Assembly: GCF_051401765.1 (NCBI RefSeq)
Contig: NW_027480530.1
Coordinates: forward strand, 1,116,001-1,180,000
DNA: 64,000 nt
Reading direction: 5' to 3'
Source of the DNA: Calliopsis andreniformis
Lineage: Eukaryota > Arthropoda > Insecta > Hymenoptera > Andrenidae
Positions 54,940-64,000 of this stretch are shown one piece after another. The notes beneath the pieces are model-generated. The model was given only the letters and a program-made list of their open reading frames with translations. It was not told the DNA's origin and ran no database searches. A program made the translations under genes and the position numbers. Position 1 is the stretch's first letter. The number at the start of each line of letters is the position of its first letter.

Positions 54940-55977
54940 GATACTGACTCTGACACTGCCCCTGGCACTGCTCCTGACACTGCTCCTGAAATTGCTCCTG
55001 ACACAGGCACTGCTCCTGGTGCTGACACTGACACTGCTCCTGACACAGGCACCGCTCCTGGTACTGACACTGACACTGCTCATGAGAGTGACACTGACAC
55101 AGTCACTGCTCCCGGCACAGACACTGACACTGCTCATGAGAGTGACACTGACACAGTCACTGCTCCCGGCACAGACACTGACACTGATCCTGACACTGAC
55201 ACTGCTCCTGACACTGACACTGCTCACGGCACAGCACCTGTCACTGCTCCAGACACTGCTCCTGACACTGGCACTGCTCCTGACACTGCTCCTGACACTG
55301 CTCCTGACACTGACACTGCTCCTGACACTGACACTACACCTCAAATTGCACCTGACACTCCTCCTGACTCTGACGCTGCTCCTGGAACTGCTCCTGACAC
55401 TGACGCTGCTCCTGATGCTGACACTGACATTGCTCCTGTCACTGCTCCTGACGCTGCTCCTGACACTGCTCCTGCCACAGGCACTGCACCTGGTACTGAC
55501 ACTGACACTGCTCCTGACACAGGCACTGTTTCTGGTACTGACACTGACACTGCTACTGACACTGCCACTGCTCCTGACGCTGCTCCAGACACTGCAACTG
55601 ACACTGGCACGGCTCCTCACACTGCTCCTGACACTGCTCCTGGCACTGCTCCTGACACTGACACTGCTGCTGATCCTGACAATGCTCCTGACACTGCTCC
55701 TGACACTGATGCTGACACTGCTCATGACTGTGACACTGACACTGACACTGCTCCTGGCACTGCTCCTGACACTGACGCTGCTCCTGATACTGACTCTGAC
55801 ACTGCTCCTGGCACTGCTCCTGACACTGCTCCTGAAATTGCTCCTGACACAGGCACTGCTCCTGGTGCTGACACTGACACTGCTCCTGACACAGGCACCG
55901 CTCCTGGTACTGACACTGACACTGCTCATGAGAGTGACACTGACACAGTCACTGCTCCCGGCACAGACACTGACACT
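54940..55977 (+). repeat. Locally private repeat cluster with a 54-bp tandem
   Basis: The string GCTCATGAGAGTGACACTG starts a 54-bp unit repeated in direct tandem at 55,078 and 55,132. It also occurs singly at 55,924 and near 62,626. The block from 54,940 recurs at 55,786 (846 bp on). These variants (CATGAGAGTG, GGCACCGCT, GATACTGACTCTG) were not seen in the left 54 kb. Confidence 0.78.
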
Positions 55978-58900
55978 GATCCTGACACTGACACTGCTCC
56001 TGTAACTGACACTTGGCCTGAGACTGCTTCTGACACTGGCACTGGTCCTGACACTGCTCCTGACCCTGCTCCTGACACAGACACTGCTACTGAACCTAAC
56101 ACTACTCCTGACACTGCCCTAGACACGGACACTGCTCATGACACTGCTCCAGACACAGACACTGCTGCTGATCCTGACAATGCTCCTGACACTGCACCTG
56201 AGACTGACACTGCTCCTGACACTGCTCCTGACACTGCTCCTGACACTGCTCCTGACACTGACACTGCTCCTGGCGCAGCTCCTGCCACTGACACTGCTCC
56301 TGACACTGCTCCTGACACTGCTCCTGACACTGTCACTGCTACTACCACTGCTCCTGACACTGACGCTGCTGCTGATCCTGACAATGCACCTGACATTGCT
56401 CCTGACACTGGTCCTGACACAGACACTGCTGCTGATGCTGACAATGCTCCTGAGACTGCTCCTGACACAGACACTGCTCCGAACAATGCTTCTGACACTG
56501 ACACTGCTCCTGTCACTGGCACTGGTCCTGACACTGCTTCTCACACTGGCGCTGGTCCTGACACTGCTCCTGACACTGACACTGACACTGCTCCTGACAC
56601 TGCTCCTGACACTGACACTGCTGCTGATCCTGACGCTGATACTGCTCCTGTGTCTGACACTTGTCCTGACACTGCTCCTGACACTGCTCGCGACATTGCT
56701 CCAGACACTGACACTGCTCCTGACACAGCTCGTCACACTGCTGCTGACACTGACACTGCTTGTGGAACTGCTCCTGAAACTGACACTGCTCCTCACACAG
56801 CTCCTGACACTGGCACTGCTCTTGGCACTGCTCCTGACACTGACACTGCTCCTGACACTGATACTGCTGCTGATCCTGACAAAGCTCCTGACACTGCTCC
56901 TGCCACTGTTCCTGACACGGCTGCTCACACTGACACTGCTCCTGACACTGGCACTGGTCCTGACACTGCTCCTGACACTGACACTGCTCCTGACACTGCT
57001 CCTGACACTGCTCCTGACACTGACACTGCTCCTGACACTGCTCCTGACACTGCTCCTGACACTGGCACTGCCCCTGACACTGCTCCTGACACTGACACTG
57101 CTCCTGAAACTGCTCCTGACACTGACACTGCTGCTGATTCTGACGCTGATACTGCTCCTGTGTCTGACACTTGTCCTGACACTGCTCCTGACACTGCTCG
57201 CGACATTGCTCCAGACACTGACACTGCTCCTGACACAGCTCGTCACACTGCTGCTGACTCTGACACTGCTTGTGGAACTGCTCCTGAAACAGACACTGCT
57301 CCTCACACAGCTCCTGACACTGGCACTGCTCTTGGCACTGCTCCTGACACTGACACTGCTCCTGACACTAATACTGCTGCTGATCCTGACAAAGCTCCTG
57401 ACACAGCTACTGACACTGCTCGTGACGTTGCTCCAGACACTGACACTGCTCCTGACACAGCACGTGACGGTGACACTGCTCGTGCCACTGTTCCTGACAC
57501 GGCTGCTCACACTGACACTGCTCCTGACACTGGCACTGGTCCTGACACTGCTCCTGACACTGACACTGCTCCTGACACTGCTCCTGACACTGCTCCTGAC
57601 ACTGCTCGTGACACAGACACTGCTCCTGACAATGCTCCTCACACTGACACAGCTCCTCACAGAGCTCCTGACACTGACGCTGCTCCTGACTGTGCTCCTG
57701 ACACAGACACTTCTGCTGATACTGACAATGCTCCTGTCACTGCTAATGACACTGCTCCTGAAACTGACACTGCTCCTGATACTGACACTGGTCCTGACAC
57801 TGCTTCTCACACAGGCACTGGTCCTGACACTGCTCCTGACCCTGACACTCCTCCTGATGCTGACAATGCTCCTGATACTGCTCCTGACACTGACACTGCT
57901 CCTGACACTGCTCCTGACACTGACACTGCACCTGACACTGCTCCTGGCATTGACACTGGTCCTGACACTGCTCCTGAAACACACACTGATCCTCACACAG
58001 CTCCTGACACTGACACTGCTACTCACGCTGCTCCTGACACTCACACTGCTGCTGATCCTGACAATGCTCTTGACACTGCTCGAGACACTGACACTGATAC
58101 TGCACCTGACACAACTCCTGAAATAGCTCCTGTATCTGACACAGCTCCTGACACTGCTCCTGACACTGACACTGCTGCTGATCCTGAGAATTCTCCTGAC
58201 ACTGCTCCTGACACTGACACTGACACGGATCCTGACACTGACACTGCTCCTCACACTGCTCCGGACACTGGCACTGCTCCTGGCGCTGCTCCTAACACTG
58301 ACACTGCTCCTGACACTGATACTGCTGCTGATCCTGACAAAGCTCCTGACACTGCTACTGACACTGCTCGTGACGTTGCTCCAGACACTGACACTGCTGC
58401 TGACACAGCTCGTGACGGTGAGACTGCTCCTGCCACTGTTCCTGACACGGCTGCTCACACTGACACTGCTCCTGACACTGGCACTGGTTCTGACACTGCT
58501 CCTGACACTGCTCGTGGCACAGACACTGCTCCTGACAATGCTCCTGACACTGACACTGCCCCTCACACAGCTCCTGACACTGACACTGCTCCTGACACTG
58601 CTCCAGACACTCCTCCTGACACTGACACTGCTCCTGACACAGCTCCTGACACTGACACTGCTCCTGACACTGACACTACACCTCAAACTGCTCCTGACAC
58701 TCCTCCTGACACTGACACTGCTCCTGACGCTACTCCAGACACTGCAACTGACACTGACACTGCTCCTGACGCAGCACCTGACACTGACACTGCTCCTGAC
58801 ACTGACACTACACCTCAAACTGCTCCTGACACTCATCCTGACACTGACACTGCTCCTGGCACTGCTCCTGAAACTGACACTGGTCCTCACACTGCTCCTG

Positions 58901-59684
58901 ACACTGACACTGCTCCTCACGCTGGGCCTGACAATGATACTGCCCCTTGGACTGCTCCTGACACTGACGCTGCTCCTGGCACAGCTCCTGGCACTGCTCC
59001 TGACACTGACACTGCTCCTGATACTGACACTGACACTGCTCCTGACACCGACACTGCTCCTGTCACTGCTCCAGACGCTGACACTGCTCCTGACACTGCT
59101 CCGGACACTGACACTGCTCCTGGCGCAGCTCCTGCCACTGACACTGCTCCTGACACTGCTCCTGACACTGCTCCTGACACTGACACTGCTCATGGCACAG
59201 CACCTGTCACTGCTCCAGGCACTGACACTGCTCCTGACACTGACACTGCTCCTGACACTGCACCTGACACTGCTCCTGACACTGCACCTGACACTGCTCC
59301 TGACACTGTCACTGCTACTACCACTGCACCTGACACTGACGCTGCTGGTGATACTGACAATGCACCTGACAGTGCTCCTGACACAGACGCTGACACTGCT
59401 GATGACAGTGACACTGACACTGACACTGCTCCTGTCACTGACACTGCTCCTGCCACTGCTCCTGTCACTGCTCCTGACACTGCTCCTGACACTGACACTG
59501 CTCCTGACACTGCTCCTGACACTGCTCCTGACACTGACACTGCTCCTGACACTGCTCCTGACACTGACACTGCTGCTGATCCTGACAATGCTCCTGACAC
59601 TGCTCCTGACACTGACGCTCACACTGCTCATGACTGTGACACTGACACTGACACTGCTCACTTCACAGACACTGATACTGCTCC

Positions 59685-59790
59685 TGTGTCTGACACTTGT
59701 CCTGAGACTGCTTCTGGCTCTTGCTGGTCCTGAAACTGCTCCTGACATTGCTCCTGACATTGATGCTGGTCCTGACACAGACACTGCACC
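59685..59790 (+). repeat. Frame-rotating landmark, copy 15
   Basis: A related form reads CTTCTGGCTCTTGCTGG, followed by GATGCTGGTCCT. TGA is at 59731-59733. It sits in the more divergent right part of the array. Confidence 0.87.
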
Positions 59791-60624
59791 TGGTACTGAC
59801 ACTGACACTGCTCCTGACACTGTCACTGCTCCTGACGCTGCTCCAGACACTGCAACTGGCACTGGCACTGCCCCTGACACTGATCCTGACACTGACCCTG
59901 CTCCTGACACAGCTTCTGACACTGACACTGCTCCTGACACTGCTCCTGACACAGACACTTCTGCTGATACTGACAATGCTCCTGTCACTGCTTCTGACAC
60001 TGCTCGTGATACTGACACTCTCACTGCTACTGACACTGCTCCTGACACTGACACTGCTCCTGACACTGACACTGCTCCTGACACTGCTCCAGACACTCCT
60101 CCTGACACTGACACTGCTCCTGACACAGCTCCTGGCACTGACACTGCTCCTGACACTGACACTACAGCTCAAATTGCTCCTGACACTCCTCCTGACACTG
60201 ACACTGCTCCTGGAACTGCTCCTGACACTGACGCTGCTCCTGATGCTGACACTGACACTGCTCCTGTCACTGCTCCTGACGCTGCTCCTGACACTGCTCC
60301 TGCCACAGGCACTGCACCTGGTACTGACACTGACACTGCTCCTGACACAGGCACTGTTTCTGGTACTGACACTGACACTGCTACTGACACTGCCACTGCT
60401 CCTGACGCTGCTCCAGACACTGCAACTGGCACTGGCACGGCTCCTCACACTGCTCCTGACACTGCTCCTGGCACTGCTCCTGACACTGACACTGCTGCTG
60501 ATCCTGACAATGCTCCTGACACTGCTCCTGACACTGATGCTGACACTGCTCATGACTGTGACACTGACACTGACACTGCTCCCGTCACAGACACTGACAC
60601 TGATCCTGACACTGACACTGCTCC

Positions 60625-60730
60625 TGTGTCTAGCACTTGTCTTGAGGCTGCTTCTGACACTGGCTGGTCCTGACACTGCTCCTGACATTGCTCCTGACAT
60701 TGCCGCTGTTCCTGACACAGACACTGCACC
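60625..60730 (+). repeat. Frame-rotating landmark, copy 16 (GGCTGG variant)
   Basis: GGCTGG subtype as in copy 2, with private CTAGCAC and GCCGCTGTTCCT changes. TGA is at 60671-60673. It lies only 940 bp after copy 15. Confidence 0.87.
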
Positions 60731-61221
60731 TGGTACTGACACTGACACTGCTCCTGACACTGTCACTGCTCCTGACGCTGCTCCAGACACTGCAACTGAC
60801 ACCGGCACTGCCCCCGTCACTGATCCTGACACTGACCCTGCTCCTGACACAGCTTCTGTCACTGACACTGCTCCTGACACTGCTCCTGACACTGACACTG
60901 CTCCTGGCACTGCTCCTGACACTGACACTGCTCCTGACACTGCTCCTGACACTGCTCCTGACACCGACACTGCTCCTGCCACTGCTCCTGTCACTGCTCC
61001 TGACACTGCTCCTGACACTGACACTGCTCCTGACACTGCTCCTGACACTGCTCCTGACACTGACACTGCTCCTGACACTGCTCCTGACACTGACACTGCT
61101 GCTGATCCTGACAATGCTCCTGACACTGCTCCTGACACTGACACTGCTCCTGACACTGCTCCTGACACTGACACTGCTGCTGATCCTGACAATGCTCCTG
61201 ACACTGCTCCTGACACAGACA

Positions 61222-61235
61222 CTGCTCCTACACTG
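61222..61235 (+). other. Single-base deletion, third copy of the GCTCCTACACTG lesion
   Basis: Same missing G and same following context (CACAGA-ACTTCTGCTGATACTG) as at 34,127 and 53,387, but in the divergent right part of the array. The event is therefore older than the 20-kb duplication. Confidence 0.82.
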
Positions 61236-62157
61236 CTCCTGACACAGATACTTCTGCTGATACTGACAATGCTCCTGTCACTGCTTCTGACACTGCTCCT
61301 GATACTGACACTCTCACTGCTACTGACACTGCTCCTGACACTGACCCTGATCCTGACACTGCTCCTGACACTGCTCCAGACACTAACACTGCTCCAGACA
61401 CAGCTACTGTCACCGACACTGCTCCTGACACTGCTCCTGACACAACTCCTGACACTGACACTGGTCCTCACACTGCTCCTGACACTGACACTGCTCCTGA
61501 CACTGCTCCAGACACTCCTCCTGACACTGACACTGCTCCTGACGCAGCACCTGACACTGACACTGCTCCTGACACTGACACTACACCTCAAACTGCTCCT
61601 GACACTCCTCCTGACACTGACACTGCTCCTGGCACTGCTCCTGACACTGACGCTGCTCCTGATGCTGACACGGCCACAGCTCCTGGCACTGCTCCTGACG
61701 CTGCTCCTGACACTGCACCTGACACAGGCACTGCACCTGGTACTGACACTGACACTGCTCCTGACACAGGCACTGTTTCTGGTACTTACACTGACACTGA
61801 TACTGACACTGCCACTGCTCCTGACGCTGCTCCAGACACTGCAACTGACACTGGCACGGCGCCTCACACTGCTCCTGACACTGACACTGCTCCTGACACT
61901 GCTCCTGACGCTGACACTGCACCTGACACTGCTCCTGGCACTGCCACTGGTCCAGACACTGCTCCTGAAACTGACACTGGTCCTCACACTGCTCCTGACA
62001 CTGACACTGCTCCTCACGCTGGTCCTGACAATGATACTACCCCTGAGACTGCTCCTGACACTGACGCTGCTCCTGGCACTGCTCCTGGCACTGCTCCTGA
62101 CACTGACACTGCTCCCGTCACAGACACTGACACTGATCCTGACGCTGACACTGCTCC

Positions 62158-62230
62158 TGTGTCTAACACTTGTCTTGAGGCTGCTTCTGACACTGGCTGG
62201 TCCTGACACTGCTCCTGACATTGCTCCTGA
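62158..62230 (+). repeat. Truncated frame-rotating landmark, copy 17
   Basis: GGCTGG subtype, with TGA at 62204-62206. After one GACATTGCTCCT unit it runs directly into GACACAGACACTGCTACTGA, so the second ATT unit and the GCTGGTCCT segment are missing. The +4 register change is still present. Confidence 0.8.
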
Positions 62231-64000
62231 CACAGACACTGCTACTGAACCTAACACTGCTCCTGACACTGCTCCAGACACTGACACTGCTCATGACACT
62301 GCTCCAGACAAAGACACTGCTGCTGGTCCTGACAATTCTCCTGACACTGCACCTGAGACTGACACTGCTCTTGACACTGCTCCTGAGACTGCTCCTGACA
62401 CTGCTCCTGACACTGACACTGCCCCTGCCACTGTTCCTAACACTGCTGCAGAAGCGGACACTGCTCGTGACAAAGCTACTGTCACTGACACTGCTCCTGA
62501 AACTGCTCCAGACACAGCTCCTGACACTGCTCCTGAAATTGCTCCTGACACAGGCACTGCTCCTGTTACTGACACTGACACTGCTCCTGACACAGGCACC
62601 GCTCCTGGTACTGACACTGACACTGCTCATGAGAGTGACACTGACACAGTCACTGCTCCCGGCACAGACACTGACACTGACACTGATCCTGACACTGACA
62701 CTGCTCCTGTAACTGACACTTGGCCTGAGACTGCTTCTGACACTGGCACTGGTCCTGACACTGCTCCTGACACTGCAACTGACACTGGCACGGCTCCTCA
62801 CACTGCTCCTGACACTGCCACTGCCCCTGCCACTGTTCCTAACACTGCTGCAGAAGCGGACACTGCTCCTGATACTGACACTGACACTGCTCCTGACACC
62901 GACACTGCTCCTGTCACTGCTCCTGACGCTGACACTGCTACTGACACTGCTCCTGACACTGACACTGCACCTGGCGCAGCTCCTGCCACTGACACTGCTC
63001 CTGACACTGCCCGCGACACTGCTCCAGACACTGACACTGCTCCTGAGACAGCTCGTGACACTGACACTGCTCCTGCCACTGTTCCTGACACTGCTGCTCA
63101 CACTGACACTGCTCCTGACACTGACACTGCTCCTGCCACTGCTCCTGACACAGCTCCTGACACTGCTCCTGACACTGCTCCTGACACTGCTCCTGACACT
63201 GGCACTGCTCCTGACACTGCTCCTGACACTGACACTGCTCCTGACACTGCTCCTGACACTGACACTGCTGCTGATCCTGACGCTGATACTGCTCCTGTGT
63301 CTGACACTTGTCCTGACACTGCTCCTGACACTGCTCGCGACATTGCTCCAGACACTGACACTGCTCCTGACACAGCTCGTCACACTGCTGCTGACACTGA
63401 CACTGCTTGTGGAACTGCTCCTGAAACTGACACTGCTCCTCACACAGCTCCTGACACTGGCACTGCTCTTGGCACTGCTCCTGACACTGACACTGCTCCT
63501 GACACTGATACTGCTGCTGATCCTGACAAAGCTGCTGACACTGCTACTGACACTGCTCGTGACGTTGCTCCAGACACTGACACTGCTCCTGACACAGCAC
63601 GTGACGGTGACACTGCTCCTGCCACTGTTCCTGACACGGCTGCTCACACTGACACTGCTCCTGACACCGGCACTGGTCCTGACACTGCTCCTGACACTGA
63701 CACTGCTCCTGACACTGCTCCTGACACTGCTCCTGACACAGACACTGCTCCTGACAATGCTCCTGACACTGACACAGCTCCTCACACAGCTCCTGACACT
63801 GACACTGCTCCTGATGCTGACACTGACACCGCTCCTGGCACTGCTCCTGACGCTGCTCCTGACACTGCTCCTGACACAGGCACTGCACCTGGTACTGACA
63901 CTGACACTGCTCCTGACACAGGCACTGTTTCTGGTACTGACACTGACACTGCTACTGACACTGCCACTGCTCCTGACGCTGCTCCAGTCACTGCAACTGA

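Larger units (their letters stand above)
42595..54941 (+). repeat. 12.3-kb right copy of 21,325-35,681
   Basis: At its left end the sequence jumps back 1,056 bp within the unit: TGTCACTGACACTGCTCCTC at 42,601 repeats 41,545. It then follows 21,331 onward without a break to 54,941. It includes landmarks 11-14 and both single-base deletions of the left copy. Confidence 0.87.
1..64000. repeat. Hexamer-word satellite array, open at both ends
   Basis: The whole window is built of 6-bp words, mainly GACACT and GCTCCT on the + strand. They are usually ordered as 12-bp (GCTCCTGACACT) and 18-bp (one GCTCCT, two GACACT) units, giving an average superunit near 30 bp. Equivalently, every word is CTG followed by ACA or CTC. 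Substitution variants are frequent at all six positions (for example GGCACT, GTCACT, CACACT, GACACA, GATCCT, GGTCCT, GCTCAT). No stretch of unique sequence over about 20 bp was seen and neither array edge is present. The consensus is about 40% C and 17% G, so the strands are strongly asymmetric. No gene, RNA, transposon or origin can be supported. The organisation is that of a eukaryotic satellite or minisatellite with higher-order duplication; the host is unknown. Confidence 0.96.
56000..64000 (+). repeat. Divergent right-hand mosaic
   Basis: The same hexamer words and three landmarks are present, but there is no multi-kb near-identical partner within the window. Recognisable fragments of the left units alternate over a few hundred bp. 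Private words include GCAGAAGCGG at 62,449 and 62,851 (402 bp apart). The array continues past base 64000. Confidence 0.75.

Noticed and set aside
24765..54941. Pure assembly duplication explaining the near-identical copies
   Set aside because: The copies differ at several bases, by 18-bp units and by a 2,010-bp unit, and their junctions are distinct. Reads would still be needed to exclude partial mis-assembly.
1..64000. A CRISPR array
   Set aside because: There are no unique spacers between conserved repeats; all sequence is repeat, and no cas genes are present.
1..64000. Telomeric repeat or CENP-B-type centromere satellite
   Set aside because: The words do not match telomere motifs, and I found no CENP-B box-like sequence in the landmark or elsewhere.

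Overview
The window is one uninterrupted tandem-repeat array with no conventional gene in it. Reading by eye, almost every base falls into 6-bp words. The two main words on the + strand are GACACT and GCTCCT. They mostly combine as a 12-bp unit (GCTCCT+GACACT) and an 18-bp unit (GCTCCT+GACACT+GACACT), blurred by point variants. The array is already running at base 1 and still running at base 64000, so neither flank is visible. I found no unique sequence, RNA gene, mobile element, promoter or terminator. A tens-of-kb satellite or minisatellite with multi-kb higher-order duplications and no genes is typical of a eukaryotic nuclear genome. I cannot name the organism.

The many long open frames are a by-product of the words. 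On the + strand one phase reads Asp-Thr/Ala-Pro, a second reads Leu-Thr/Leu-Leu, and the third has TGA in nearly every unit. On the - strand all three phases are open (Ser-Val/Arg-Ser, Ser-Gly-Ala-Val and Cys-Gln/Glu-Gln). A landmark with 10 nt instead of 6 between two words (TGCTGGTCCT type) occurs 17 times and moves the + frame by one. Each long + ORF is therefore a Leu-Thr block joined to an Asp-Thr-Ala-Pro block that stops exactly at a landmark. Of 12 differences between near-identical copies, 8 change the residue and 4 are silent in the Asp-Thr-Ala-Pro phase, which gives no sign of protein constraint.

Layout: 1-1.4 kb is a fairly unique mosaic ending in a +1 shift. From 1.4 to 15.8 kb there are diverged copies with landmarks at 2.8, 8.2, 12.2 and 12.7 kb. 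15.8-36.0 kb is one large unit, and 36.0-54.9 kb is a patchwork second copy of it, so a ~20-kb tandem duplication has its junction near 36,014. 54.9-64 kb is a more divergent mosaic with private variants. Inside these lie tandem duplications of 2,010, 532, 414, 306, 174 and 54 bp. All but the landmark step (532) are multiples of six.

The most notable property is register fidelity. The spacing between successive landmarks is 4 modulo 6 everywhere except in three intervals, and those contain the five visible single-base deletions. About 64 kb of diverged repeat has thus changed by substitution and whole-word gain or loss, with very few independent register-breaking events.
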